Origin: Thinopyrum elongatum
Taxonomy: Eukaryota; Streptophyta; Magnoliopsida; Poales; Poaceae
DNA length: 64,000 bases
Assembly (NCBI GenBank): GCA_011799875.1
Contig: CM022298.1
Span: 285,087,395 to 285,151,394, forward strand
Direction of reading: 5' to 3'
Positions 48,916 to 61,750 of the stretch are shown one piece after another. A model generated the notes under the pieces. The model made no database searches. It was not told the DNA's origin and worked only from the letters and a program-made list of their open reading frames with translations. The position numbers and the translations under genes were made by a program. Numbering within the stretch: the first letter of the stretch is position 1; the number at the start of each line of letters is the position of its first letter.

Positions 48916-51900
48916 TGTGGCACCCCGGCTCAGAGTAAACCGGAACGCCCCGTATTCTAGCCCAAGGACAAGTCTTCTGGAATACGGCACTGTTGGCATA
49001 GAACAAATCAGCTCTTTATTACTATGGATATGGTTACAAAGGGTACATGGATTACATCGGCACGGCGACACTACGCCTGCCCGGGGTAGCTCTATGCTAA
49101 CAGCGAAGTAACATCTCTCGGCAGTGGAACAACGATGACGGTGATGGACTCCACTCCGCAGGGACTCTGGCTAGAACGCGTCTCCTAGGTCGCAAACTCA
49201 GGATCCTCAACAAGCAAGCAATCATGGCATGACTTGCAAACTGGCATGACACGCCAGGTGAGTACTTTGAATGTACTTGCAAGCTCACAACAAACATCAG
49301 CATTAAGGCAAGACAACATCATAGCGGTCAAAATTAACAAGCAGGGTTATCCAGCAAGATAACTTCTGAAGTAAATGCAGTAAGGTAAAGCATATTTAAT
49401 TTTGTACTCCAAATAATCTCAGGATGCAATCCAAACCTGTGCCAAATCCCAATTCCCAAGCATGAGGTCATCCGACCACTCAACTCATAGCCATCCCATG
49501 GCTATCATATCATATACCTGATTCCGTCTGCACCACAAGTCAAACATACTCTCTTCCGGGTTATCTCACAACCCTCAGAATACTCACGATCCATCGAGTA
49601 CTTCTGATCATACGATGAGTTCTTCCATCATTATCATCACTACCATGGTTGAACACCTAGTGAGGTCTGGTCGGAATGTCCAATACCGTGGACACGGCTA
49701 TTCGAATAGATTTTACACTCTGCAGAGGTTGCGCACTTTACCCACACCATGGAGCACTAACCTCGTGATCCCATTCGGGTGGACCAGCGTTGCTCCAACG
49801 AAACCTGCATGACCCGTGACTCTCCCATCGTACCACCGGCAATCGTACTCCCTCGGAGTCAAGCCTTGGGTGGCCCCTTTTCACTCGTGACACCTGCCAC
49901 CATCCTGGCCAAACTATACTATCCCAAACGGGGACGCCGGCACAAAACTCAACTGGGCTCACAAGGTTATCGCCGCCTACCGGGCCAGGGTAGCGCGCAC
50001 GCATAACCTTCCCTGTCGGGCGCTACCAGTGAAAGAGCATGCGATCAGACCAAGTCAAGGCTGTCCCATACTGGCAAATGTGGTTGCACGGATAAGTCCG
50101 GACAGGTGACTCAAGGTCAACCATGAAATATCTAATCCTCGAACAATCTCTGTCATGGCTGACACTCCGATATCATAGCAATCCAAAAACCAATATGCTT
50201 AAGCCACTGTTACTAATTCATTTCTACGAACTGCCGGATGAACTCCAAAATAATCATAGACAGTGATCTCAACATCACAGTATCAACAAGTGGGTAAGCT
50301 ACTAGTCACTAACAATCTGGTATTCAACACGGTAGTCACCTATCCAAGAAATAACTCCGACATTGCATAATCCAATTCATTTCACAAATAACTCATATTT
50401 GTTGTTAAAGTAAATAGTTAAACTATGATATTGCAATGCAATGATGCAGATGAGAGTTGTGGCTTGCCTGGGGGTGAAGGGATACACCGGGGAGAAGTGC
50501 GGAATGGTCGCGGAAGTGATTGCCGGAAACAGTTCTCTCTCGGAGGGCTGTTTATGGGCAAAGGCAAAATGGTCATTTTCATAGTAGAACCACATAGTGA
50601 AAATGATACCCTCGGGACGGGCTCGATGAACTGAAGACGTGGGCGTTGGATTCACCTTGATCGGAGTCTCAGATGAAAAGTTATAGCCATTTGAAGTCTA
50701 GGGACCGATCTGTAAATATTTTATTCACAGACAAGCCCCTGGTGGTTAAAACCGAAAGCGCCTTCAGGCCGAGTACGTTTTCTAAAACAGAAAATGTAAA
50801 CTTGGCCGCAGTTAGGTGAAAATGCGCTTTCCAAATAGGGAGATGTATTTATAGAAATACGCCTCCACTTAAAATCCCACGGGCCCGGGTGTTGACTTCT
50901 CCGTGTCACTACCGTGCGGGGCCCACGAGCAGGGGCTCAGGGTCGTCTTCCCCGCGACGTCTCCTGCCTGGCCGAGGCAGGGGCCGGCCCCGACGGCGAC
51001 CGCCGGCGACACGGGCCACCTCTGGTGGCGCTCCGCCTACCAGGATGACCAGCGCGACGGGCCGCATCCATCCCCGTAGGTGGCGGCGCTCGGGGAGGAC
51101 CGGAGCACGAGCGCCCCTGGTCATGGCGGACGGCGGCTCGGGTGCCAAAGGGCACGACGGCTACCGGCCACCGGAGGAAGGCCCGAAGGTCGGAGGAGGG
51201 TCGTGGAGGTCCGGGGAGAGCCTTGGTGATGGTAGGAGGGCGAGAGGGGGCTCGGCCATCTCCAATTTAGGAGGAGGCCGAAGTGGCAATGGCGACCAGA
51301 GAGCGGCGAGGAGAGCTTCTCCAGCTGGGGGAAAAGGCTGGGCGGGACCAGAGGAGGATGGGGAGGTTGCTGGTATGCTCGGGAGGGGCTCGGGCCGAGG
51401 CCTATTTATAGCCAGGGCGGATGAGGCGATCGGGACGGCCGCCATGGCGTCCTTATCGTTGCACTGGAGTGACGAGGCGACGTGGCTGTCGTTTGCGGCG
51501 TCGAGGAGCTTCGCGGAGGAGCGGAGAGGGTTCGGCTGAAGTCGGGCAGGCTCCGGAGAGCTCGGGAGCTCACAGGCGATAGGATTCAACGGCGGCAGAT
51601 TACGGGCGCGGCGGCTACACCGCGAGGGACGGGACGGGAGAGGGGGAGATTTATCCAGGGAGGAAGGCGACGACGAGGGAATGCTGTTGGACATGACTAC
51701 TCGCGCGGAACCGACGAGGAGAAGAGGCGCCCAAGCTGACCAGTACGCAGCTCGCGTCCATGGCATGCCAGGGCGGCGGTCACCGCGTGGACGCGGCGTT
51801 TCCACGTGTCCTGGTCAACTCCACCATGTCAACTCGACTAGTCACTCAGAGGATGAGGTCAACGAAGAAGGAAACAAGCATAGTGGCACTCGAGGTGACC

Positions 51901-53082
51901 ACAGCTAGCAAGTTCTATCCAGAACAGCAAGGTGTTTGTTACTTGGTGAGGAAGACTCGTCTAGTGATTGGCTCTGATCTTTGGCATAGTGTGATCACCT
52001 GCTAAGATGAGTCTTGTGGCCAAGTTTCAGCCCAGATAGATGAGTGTAGATAACACTTGCTGTTCAAATGGCCTCACTGACCAGGTTTGCCAATCTTGAA
52101 GTAGCACTCACACATCACATGGGATTGGGGTGAAATTTGGAGGAGATGATTGATATAGGCATATGAAGGTACTGTATAAATTTCATACCATTTGGATAAA
52201 CCAAAATGGTACTTCCTTCACACAGCTTCCAAATGGACAGAATCTTTGAAAAATTCTAGGAAATTATTGGTGAAATGGAATGAGCCCAAATTTTGTGGAG
52301 AAGTGATATATGGGTAGAAGCATGTTCAGGAAATTATTCATGAATTATGGAGCAATAAAAATTATTGTTGCTTCACAACCCATAATAATTACCAGAAACA
52401 AAGATTTGATGTTGTGATCACATAGATGATTTGATAGGGTTGAAACTTGGTGGAGAGTCATGATTTGAGCATATGAAGATGCTTGAAAAATTTCAACTCA
52501 TTTGGATACTATTAGCTAGCACTTGCTTCACAAAGATTCCAGTTGCCCAGAAACTTTGGAAATTTGCCAAGAGAGATTTAATATCAAAATAAAGTTGAAT
52601 TTTGGCATGTGGCAATTATATGGATAGGAAAGAGTTCACAAAAAGTTTGAGAGCAAGAAAGCAAAGATAAAGGGTACTTGCTTCACAAACTGCCAGCTGG
52701 GGCAGAATCAGAAAAGGAATATTGGTGGAATATTTTTGAACATGGCAAGGAATATTTTGACATATCTGTATAAGATATGTCCCAAAGGATTTATGGGAAT
52801 TATTTGAGAATTTTGGGAATGATATAAATATGAGTTGCTTCACAACTCAGGGCAAACAGGGTTATTCCTTTAATAGAAAAAGGAATATTCCCAAGAAAAG
52901 AATATTGGGATTGGTTCAAAATGGAAATGACAATGTCTTGGGATGGTTTTGATGTTGGCAAGCCATTCGGGAAGAAAAATGAAGGGTGATCCATCCAGGG
53001 TGCAAGACCACTAAGTCACACAAGAGCAAAACCAGGCCAAAATTAAAAGCAAAAGAAAATGGGCAAAATCTAGGGTGTTACA
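48916..53082 (-). repeat. W 5' LTR, 4167 bp
   Basis: Same length as the 3' LTR with scattered substitutions (about 1-2 percent by eye). Palindrome at 49698-49709. The frame at 51161-51805 keeps the same 214-codon length as its partner. Confidence 0.9.
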
Positions 53083-53087
53083 CACCA

Positions 53088-55200
53088 AACTCGTCGTTGT
53101 TGTTGTAGACCGAAAGTGGTGTGCTTTGCCTATCCATCACAAGACTCGAGTAGATGTGAGTAGGAAATGAGATAAACAATACCAAGTTACCTTTTCCCAA
53201 AGTTGAGGATGTATCTTGTTTCACTCAATGTGAAATAAAAGAATAGTGGAATTGGTATCACACCTAAAAGTAAAGCTTATGGAGTGGCTCGGTGAGGATA
53301 GTGGCACAAAAAATTTGATGCAAAATGTTAGCAAGAGTCAATAATGTTGAAAGAGATTCACAAATTCGCAAGTGAAACAAGTAGACCAATAGCAATGAAT
53401 GGGACACGAAAACGCACACACGGATAGATAAATGGGGTCATGCAACCAAGGAATGAGCACAAAATGTGAGATCCATGGAAAACGCTCGTGTTGCACAAAT
53501 CAAGAGAGACACTAGCACGATTTGTCAATAGGCGGATACGACACTTGTGCACAACCTATAAGATGCAAAATGTATGGACTTTCTATCACAAGTATACTAT
53601 GTATGTATGGTTCCCGGTGATCCTCTCAAGATGATCCAAGATGATCTGATATGACAATATTATATGCAGTGTGGTATGCTATGGCTCTTGCTTACAAGCT
53701 CTTTGTTTTTCTCTTTTTGCTTAAAAGCTTACTCCTTTTTTTTGGATATGGCCACTTATGCGAACTGCACAAACCAAGATAGCAATTGTGTATATGCGGG
53801 AACAATCTTGTGGCACAAGAGATGACATGATGATACCAAGATGATATGGTATGTATGCAATGGAAGGGCAGACCGATGATCACTAATGTGCAAAAGTAAC
53901 GTTGCCAGCAATACTCAAATGGCTAGTCTCGATAGGCAAGTGATGCAAAAAGGGCTAGGGGTTATCAATGCAATTGCAAGGGGAATATACAATGGTGTCG
54001 TCGAGGTTACCGTCCTTATGTATGATGATGACCTCGTGGCGATGATGAGTGGCGGTGTTCTCGATGTCGAACCACTCCTAATTAGCCGAAACACCTTAGG
54101 AAACGAAAAAACCGCGTACTCAAAATCTCAAACGTCAAATGTCAAAAGATGATAGAGGAAAAGCGGTGGTGGTTGCAGAAGTATTGGCGGAAACCCAGTC
54201 AAAATGGGTTATGGTGGTAGAATGGTATGTGGGCTATACGTGGTGTTGGAGTTGAAAGCACGGTCCCTAAGTAGCCGAAACACCTTAGGAGTCACAACTC
54301 ACAACACAAACAAAATTGGATTACGTTGGGGTGGCGGAAGTGTATGGTGGGCAAGCCTATGCGGAAGTTATGTTGGTGCTTGATGAAGAAGCAACCGTCC
54401 CTAAGTAGCCGAAACACCTTAGGAGACACAAATCACTACTCAAGCAACCACTAATGCTATAGGGAACAAATAGGGTTAGGTTGCGGAAGTCGATGGTTAT
54501 GCGGATGATGTGGTGAAGGCCCTATGCAAAGATACCAAAGTTCCAAAATTTTGATGAAGTCAAATGATGCTGGAAGTATTTTTGTGGAAAGGAGGATGTC
54601 AATAGCTTGAAAACGAGCTAAAGAACGTCAAAATCGGAGTTCGGATGAATTAGTTACGGGTGAAACAAAAATCAGCCAAAGTTAAAATCTACAGGTGTCG
54701 GACGTCCGAGAAGTGTCGGACTTCCGGTGGTCGGACATCAGGAAGTCTCGGAAATCCGTTAATTTCTTTCTGTTGGGTGGCACTGGTCGTCCGTAAAGTG
54801 TTGGATATCCGGCGGTTCGGGATGCTCCAGACATCCGATGAACGTCGGTCGTCCAGTGGGTCGGGGTTAACTCGAGATCCGAGATTCGGGACGCGATTTT
54901 GGGTAGAAATTGATGATTTTGGGGTCAAAATTGATGAGATTTCGTGAATGGAAAGTGGGGAAACTTGGGGAGATGCTAGATCCACTCGAAACCAAGCAAA
55001 TCCATGGATCAAAATCAATAAAACTTCATCCTACCAACAAATCACAAAAACATATGGGGCTATTTTTACTGGGGATTTTTGAAATTTAGGATGAAATCAA
55101 GCAAAAGAAGGCTAGAAAATGGTGGGGGAGACTCCAAATTCGTGATCAATGTGGCTCATGATACCATATGGTAGCATGATCCCTCCAAAATTGTGATGAA
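53088..55200 (-). other. X 5' leader with three inverted-repeat blocks
   Basis: 2.1 kb between primer site and gag. No supportable gene except the gag N-terminal codons at its left end. It holds three copies of a 24-base block with the arms CCTAA(G/T)...CTTAGG at 54077-54100, 54266-54289 and 54400-54423. Nearer the LTR (54700-54860) it has several CGGACGTCCG-like motifs resembling those of the X LTR. Confidence 0.65.
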
Positions 55201-55217
55201 CCTAAGCTCTGATTCCA
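55201..55217 (-). other. X primer-binding site (initiator-Met tRNA-like)
   Basis: Minus-strand TGGAATCAGAGCTTAGG, two bases from the LTR. It matches the TGGTATCAGAGC core with one change. Confidence 0.65.
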
Positions 55218-55219
55218 TA

Positions 55220-56273
55220 TGATACGGGGCTAACCCGGTGCAGGCCGATCTTTCACGATTGGAGTGGATTCCCTCGAAGAACACAATGAACACGGGGAAG
55301 AACGGAGAGAAATCACAAGGGGAAACACTCAAGAATAAGTCCAATCACACATCCACTAGACAATCAAACACACAAGATCCACAAGGTACCTGAACAACAA
55401 AAGGAAAGATACAAAGTAAAGTTCATCTCCATGAGGAGGTCTTGATGATATCCTAGACGAATCTTCCCGTGAGGGGCCTTGATGATATCATACAGGATCT
55501 TCTCACATGGAGGTCTTGAACTCCATGGGAGTGGTAGTCTCTCTCTCTCAAGAGTAGAGGTAGGTAGGAGAAAAGCTCACATACAAATGAGCTATCATAT
55601 TTGCTAACCCTAGAACGAAGGTGGAGGTGCTCTATTTATAGTCTAAGCCACGAAGGGGTAAGTGGGAGAGGGATACAAGGCCCATGGCCCACAGCTGCGC
55701 ACAGGAGGTACCGGATGTCTAGTCGGTGTCGGACGTCCGATGACTCGTGAGGGACCGGACGTCCGGTGCAGGTCGGACATCCGACGTTTTGGCTCTGTTG
55801 AAGTGGCGTCGGATTTTCTGACGATGTCGGTCGTCCGATCGCTGGAGGTTGTCGGACGTCTGGTGTCGCGTTGGTTGTCCGGTCGCTGTAGGGCTCGTCG
55901 GTTGTAGCTCTTTTGGCTGGTGAAGTCTCTAGGCATCGGACATCCGGAGGTCGTCGATCGTCCGGAGGTCGTCGGACGTCCGTGAGCTATAGCTTGTAGC
56001 AGCTCCGTCTTCTTCCGTCTTCTCTTCCACGCTTCCCTCGCGGATGGAGTAGTCGTTCCTTAGCGCTTGCACTCCTCCTCCTCATCTGTGAAGCTCCGAC
56101 AATACCTATGCATGCACATGAGAGGGTTGTCAAGTAGTATACCATCCTCGAAGGGGTCAAGTGAACACATGTAAAGGAGATGATTCACCTTTATGTATGT
56201 GAAGTAGATGTCGCACGTGTCACTTGCCAAATGGGCTCTTGACATGGTGATGTCCGTAGGATGCTCTACATCA
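55220..56273 (-). repeat. X 5' LTR, 1054 bp
   Basis: Plus-strand TGATACGGGGC...GCTCTACATCA, followed by AGACT (56274-56278). It has the GGACGTCC array (about 55710-55985) and a TATA box at 55631-55641. Confidence 0.88.
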
Positions 56274-56278
56274 AGACT

Positions 56279-57095
56279 TCTCCCATGTCCTCAAGAACAT
56301 AAGTAGCTACTCACAAATCATATTCATGTTCAAGATCAGAGCTGCATTGAATATGCTTGAGGATCTGAACATATAATCGTCCACCAAATAAACCAACTAG
56401 CATCAAATTCAATATGTAGTCAACACTATACTAGCAACCCATAGGTATCAATCTGAAGTTTTTAGACAAAGATTGAATATAAGAGATGAACTAGGGTTTG
56501 AGAGGAGGTGGTGCTGGTGAAGATGTTGATGAAGATTGCTCCTCCCATGATGATAGGATCATTGGTGATGTTGATGGCTTTGATTTCCCCCTCCCGTAGG
56601 GAAGTATCCCCAGCTGGATCGCTCTGTTGGAGAGAAAAAGTGCCTATGCCCAGGTTCTGCCTCGAGACAGTGGAGCTTCATCCCGAAAGTATTCTATTAT
56701 TTTGTTCTAGGGTAAAAGGCCTCATATAGCATAAGCAGGGCACTACAGGGCTGCTGCGGGCCCCATAAGGCATTAGGGCGCGCCCTGGGGGGTAGGCGCA
56801 CCCTGTTTCCTTATGAGCAGTAGGTGGGCCTCCTCTGGTGCTTCTTCATTCCAATATTTTTAATGTATTCAATAAAAAATCCCCATGAAATTTTAGGTCA
56901 TTTGGAGCTCCGTAGAATAGCTATCTCTGTTGTAGCTCTTTTAGGTCCAGAATTCCAGCTGTCGGTAATTTCCCTCTTCATGTAGATCTTACAAATTAAG
57001 AGAGAAAAGGCATTAGAATTGCATCATAAAGTGAAATAATGACAAAAAACATTACAAATAACAGTAGGAAAACATGATGCAAAATGGACGTATCT
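56279..57095 (-). repeat. V LTR, right part
   Basis: Continues V after X: CTCCCATGTCCTCAAGAAC joins to the left part across AGACT. It contains AGAGATGAACTAGGGTTTGAGAGG, a GGGCGCGCC-rich stretch near 56780, and ends AAAATGGACGTATC(T). On the minus strand that is the LTR start TGATACGTCC with its first base mutated. Confidence 0.78.
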
Positions 57096-58250
57096 ACTCC
57101 CCCAAGTTTAGACCTCGCTTGTGCTCAAGCGAAACTCGAACTCAAAAGTCATGACCACATGTTTAGAGAGAGAGAGGTGCCGATAAAACAAAATACGAAC
57201 ATAGAAGCATCATGATCATTATCATAATAGCATTTATTTTTCATATAACTTCTCATAATCAAGTAAAAATTCATTCACAAAGGTAAAGTATGAAGCATAA
57301 ACTTTCTCTAAAACCAATAAACCGTGTTCTTAGTTATTGAAACAATTACAATTCATCATATTTCCGGGAAGAGTCTATGTATGACTTTTTGTTTTAGCAA
57401 GTTCCACATACTCAACTATCTTATAGTCTTCCATGATTGCTAACACTCAAGTCATATTTCTGGAGTAAACGTTTTCGTCAGACACATGGGGGTTTATTGC
57501 TTCACCTCCCAACTTTTTACCTCAAGGATAACGTCAACAATAATAACTCATGATTACCTACATCCAACTAGATATATGTGCTTGGATCATTCCCCGCCAC
57601 ATGATGCTTGCCAAGTAGAGAATATTAAGAATGGAATAGGGATGAACATTATTTACTCTTGCATAAAAGTAAAGACTGAAAAGTAAAATCTAGGCCCTTA
57701 GCATAGGGAAGCAGAGGTTGCCATGCGCTTTTTCATTTGGACGTGCGAGCTGTTAATGAAAAGGAACGTTAGTTTATATTGCCCCTTGTGATCGCAACAT
57801 TTATTATGAAGTCTGTCGCTTTTATTTCTTTGCTATCACAAGTTCGTACAAAGCTTATTTTCCCTTACAATAAAAGATCATACATATTTAGGAGCTATTT
57901 TTATTGCTTTTTGGCATCAATGAAAACTTACTTGAAAGATCTTATTCAATACATAGGTAGATATGGTGGACTCTCATGGAAAGAAACTTGGGTTTAAGGG
58001 GTTTTTGGATGCACAAGTAGTATCTCTGCTTAGTATGAAGTTTTGGATAGCAAAAGATTATAAGCAAGTACCACATGTTAGAGGATCCATGACAATATAA
58101 CTTCTATGTGAATATAAGCAAACATAACTCATTACGTTGTCTTCCTTGTCCAACATCAACTATTTGACTAAGTGATAATATTTGATGGGGCTCACAATCA
58201 TAAAAGATGTCCAAGATAGTGTACTTATATGTGAAGCCTCTCTTCCTATT
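57096..58250 (-). mobile_element. V internal 3' region, truncated
   Basis: It starts ACTCCCCCAAGTTTAG, on the minus strand a polypurine tract CTAAACTTGGGGGAGT against the LTR. What follows is AT-rich, without a supportable gene. It resembles the 3' untranslated internal part of the same abundant wheat family. The right limit is where T begins and is approximate. Confidence 0.6.
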
Positions 58251-59846
58251 GGTGCAATCCTTACCATCTTATGTTTTGGAGATTGTTGATAGAAACAGGT
58301 GTGGACTGATTTGTTTGCTAGTGCACACAAAGAGAAATAGTCCATACATAACTGAAGAAGAATGCCAACTTTGGTGTCAAGTTCGAGGAACTTCATCGAA
58401 GGATATTTTAGATGGAGAGAATATTTGTCATATCTCTCAAGGCCGTTCAGGCAAGAAGATTGATGAGAAGAAATTGAACCCTTAAAATCTGTTGCTGATG
58501 TGAAGCAATTGGTTCGGTGGTAATCCGAAGAGAATTGACTGAGAAGACCAAAGGCGAAGCGAAGATGTAGAATTCAATTTGTTGTTCTTCTTCTCTTTCT
58601 TGAGTCTTAGGACCTTCATACTATTAAGATGGGTATAGGTTCTCGAAGCTTAGATCTGTTGTGATGCTTAGCCAAAACATATGAAGGACTGAGTGAAATC
58701 TCTTTATGCTCTGAATCATTACCTGTCAGCAGAAGATGAAGTTCTTTGGTGGTGCAGGAGATATCTTTAGGACTGAGGAGCTAGCATTTCTTGCTCTGCA
58801 TGGAATGTTACCGTTGTGCTCAAATTCCGATTGTTGGACTCGTGTCGTTCGGCCATTGGCTGTTCCACATGTCTAGTTTGGTCATTTCCCATCAGGAAAG
58901 GATGCGGCTATAAATAGCCAGCCCACTCCAACGTTGTCCGTCGGCTTCTCTAGTTAAGATTTTTTAGAAGATTGATTGAGCATCCCTTCTCCGAGAGATT
59001 TGAGTTTAAAATGCACCGAAAGAAAACCAAGAACCAAAACATAGACAGTTGTTGAGCATCACAGTAGTTCTGAGTTAGAATTCTTGTACCCATAACTCTT
59101 GAGAGTTGCGCACTCTCTAGACACATAGGTGTCGGCTCAAGAGTTGAAGAGTTGTTGTCTTCACCGAGCAAGATCTTCAGCCAGCAAGAGTAATTGTGGT
59201 TTGCGAAGGAAGTCTATCGAAGGTTTGGAGATCGCGGATCAGCATCTACCACAAGTGAAATCAAATGGATTCTGATCAGTTCATAGTTGAAGGAGAATAG
59301 GACGGAGAGAGGTTTTCTCCTGTGTTCAATCACAAGTCCCTCCAACTAGATGTAGTCCTTTGGCAGAAGGATCAACTGGTCTACCAAATACACTTGTCGC
59401 CATCGAGCACCACTGGTCCTTTCTATTGACTCAGTATTTCATTCAGGAATTATCCTTCGTGCTCTGCGATAATCATGTATTTTCTCATGATTTGATAATT
59501 TATCCTTCATGTGTAAATTTCTCCATATCTCTCTTATCTTTTGAGCAGTATTCTAGAACATTCACCTCTACCTACATTTACCTCACTGTTTGCCTATAGT
59601 TTTCTCTCATGCTATTGCAATTGCTTGTGTGTTGCATTACATCGTGATAGTCAAGCCCATAGTCAACTATAATCGTGCTATCATTGCTACCTACATCGAA
59701 ATTTTGTTCCTCAGTAGGAACCTGCCTAAGATTCATTTCGTTCAAGCTTTTTCCGCTACTGTGTTTGGGCCAGATGCATTACATTCAAAAGAATTTTTGA
59801 ATCTCCCATTCACCCCCCTCAGGTCAATATACTCCCGGTCCCTACA
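58251..59846 (+). repeat. LTR of element T (plus strand)
   Basis: A TATA box CTATAAATAG at 58908-58917. Downstream are a typical R/U5 with AAGGATCAACTGGTCTACCA and, near the end, CCCATTCACCCCCCTCAGGT. The end CCCTACA at 59846 is followed by ATT and then S. In related elements ATTGGTATCAGAGC follows, so the S insertion appears to have removed the primer site. The left end is uncertain. Open frames inside show no domain. Confidence 0.55.
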
Positions 59847-59849
59847 ATT

Positions 59850-60338
59850 TGTCTGTGTCAAAACTGGCAGACCTCGGGTAGGGAGCCCGAGCTGTGAGAT
59901 TGGATCGATGGGTAACAGAAGACAAATGATAGAGTGTTTACCCTGGTTCGGGCCCTCTCGAGGAGGTAAAACCCTATGTCCTACTCTTTATTATATTGTT
60001 GATGTATCAAAGTATAGAGTTGATCTACCTCGAGATTGTAAGTTGTGGGCTAAACCCTAAGGCTAATGATGATAATGATCAATGTCCCTCTACGGGATAA
60101 ACCCTCCGGTTTACATAGTCACCGGGGGTATCTAGGGTTACACATGGTTGGTTGCCATCTATGGGTTACATGCCGAACCTAATATATATACTTTGAGTAC
60201 ACGCCATGTCCTCGGTGAAGGCCGAAATGCTCATGCCACGGGTTAGAGGCCTCCGAGTCCTTCCTAGTCAACGGGCTGTCAGTACGGCCCATGGGCTAGA
60301 TAGGCTAGGCCGGGACTCCCTAGTCCACGACACCGTCA
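59850..60338 (-). repeat. S LTR 1 (3' LTR), 489 bp
   Basis: Plus-strand TGTCTGTGTCAAAAC...CACGACACCGTCA. The block GTTTACCCTGGTTCGGGC, read on the minus strand, is the CCGAACC...GGTAAAC block after the TATA of other LTRs, so the LTR reads on the minus strand. To its right, minus-strand TTCGGGGCCTAC is the polypurine tract. Confidence 0.75.
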
Positions 60339-60991
60339 GTAGGCCCCGAACTTGTCTTCAAAGCCGTGGATGGCAATCTTCTTCAGATAGATGTCTTTGG
60401 CTTGAGAGTCTTTGACTTAGCAAGCAAGTTCCTCTCAACTCTCCGGGCTAAGCATCCGCACAAAGCTTGTAGATCCCCAATCAGCTAATACCACCCTTCT
60501 AACAGGAGATAAGGCTAGCCTACCATGTGCCATCGAAACGCATCTCCATTTGTCTGAAGTGCGTGGCTTGCTTAGCCTTGAAGGCCAGAAGCACAGGCGT
60601 GTTCGGCAGTAAATTACTGACAACATTTTCGAAGCGTCATCACCCATGACATCATATATGTCAGTTATTGCTTATTCAAAATGCAGTTCGAGGTAACCCT
60701 CTGATTGGTATGTCTTATCAAAAAAGAGATCATGCCATGCATTTTGGGGTATATCATCAATCAATTGGTTCACCCCTTGCGGCCATAACGGCATGATCAG
60801 CCGAAACATGGCGATTTTTATGGCACAGCAGAGGGGGGCCCTCGTCTTTTGTAGACTTATAAAGAGCAGGGGCTACAGATCTTCTCCCCTACGCACTAAT
60901 TCTATTCGGGTGCCCAATTCTCCAAAGCTCCCATACCCCCAATCCCATTTCCAGGCCTAAAGCCATGTCCTAGCTTCCGCATCTCGTTCCC
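60339..60991 (-). other. S internal spacer 1; no gene seen
   Basis: Between polypurine tract and the antisense ORF. Matches 62343-62991 in the next unit. Confidence 0.55.
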
Positions 60992-61750
60992 ATGGCCGAT
61001 GCAGATCTGAAGGGGAGGTGGGTGTCCTCCAAGGTCACCCATGCCACCATCAGCGAGCTCTGGGCGGCAGGATACCTTCCTACGCCGCCTGTAGGGCCCG
61101 AGAGCCCGGACAACGCGTCCCCTCTCCCAAGCCCGGGGAACCAGTCGTCTTCACCACCCACTTCGTCCAAAGTCTGGGGTTCCCCCTACACACTTTTGTG
61201 TGGGGGATTGTCTTCTTCTACGGGCTAGATTTCCACAGTCTAGCCCCAAACTCCTTTATGCACCTCACCACCTTTATCATCATCTATGAGGCATTCCTGC
61301 GCATGGATCCGCACTTCGGCCTATGGCTGAAGACGTTCTGCATGAAGCCGAAAATTAGCGATGCCGAGTTCGCCGAGTTTGGGGGTGCATTGATCAACAA
61401 ACTCCAAAAGCTGAACTAACTGGAAGGCACCTTCTTCATGACCGTGAAGATCTGGCAGAACGAGTGGTTCTACATCACAGAGCCCCTCACTGCAGGCCAG
61501 GCTGCGGCTGCATCTTTGCAGGTACGCCTCCGAGGAAGCTAGTGTCCTGGCAGAAATAGGGCTTGGTGTGGGGCAATTCGGATGATGTCTTCTCTCTTCA
61601 GGAGAGAATCCAGGCGACAAAAAGAAAGTAAAGCTGGTGGATGTGATGTTGCATTGTCGCATCCTTCCACTCCTGCTTCGGTCTAGGCCCATGTGGCTTT
61701 ACAAGCCCGAAGACATACCAATACTGCGGAATTTCTTCCCACCAACATAG
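60992..61750 (+). pseudogene. S unit 1 antisense ORF (Transposase_28-like), broken
   Basis: It starts MADADLKGRW, changes frame, and continues as LHTFVWGIVFFYGLDFH, SFMHLTTFIIIYEAFLRMDP and, past a stop at 61417-61419, VKIWQNEWFYITEP. These match my recollection of plant proteins annotated as putative gypsy-type transposon. It runs opposite to the S LTRs. The frameshift and at least two stops make it nonfunctional. Confidence 0.6.

Larger units (their letters stand above)
41856..53082 (-). mobile_element. Element W: nonautonomous Tekay-like LTR retrotransposon, 11.2 kb
   Basis: Target duplication CACCA at 41851-41855 and 53083-53087. LTRs 41856-46022 and 48916-53082 are both 4167 bp, ends TGTGGCACCC...GGGTGTTACA on the plus strand. 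The iMet primer site is 48896-48912, the polypurine tract 46023-46040. The internal region is only 2893 bp and has no gag or pol domain. The last internal codons read PNLEDEISLRGVGL, like the pol tail of Tekay elements, so W looks like a deletion derivative of an autonomous relative. Confidence 0.9.
14454..56273 (-). mobile_element. Element X: nonautonomous LTR retrotransposon with nested insertions
   Basis: Target duplication AGACT at 14449-14453 and 56274-56278. The minus-strand 3' LTR is 14454-15431 plus 36754-36839, the 5' LTR 55220-56273 (1054 bp). LTR ends read TGATACGG...CCCCGTATCA on the minus strand; the start of the 5' LTR has mutated to TGATGTAG. Primer site 55201-55217, leader 53088-55200, gag plus a long extra frame 36996-41863, polypurine tract at 36840-36858. 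It is interrupted by Y (15432-36748), a solo LTR (40677-41203) and W (41856-53082). No reverse transcriptase or integrase is present. The LTRs differ visibly (several percent by eye), making it older than Y and Z. Confidence 0.88.

Noticed and set aside
55710..55985. CRISPR-like repeat array
   Set aside because: The repeats are short palindromes at irregular spacing inside a plant LTR promoter.
58251..59846. Host gene with TATA box at 58908
   Set aside because: No coding frame with a domain. The layout and the end CCCATTCACCCCCC...CCTACA fit an LTR.
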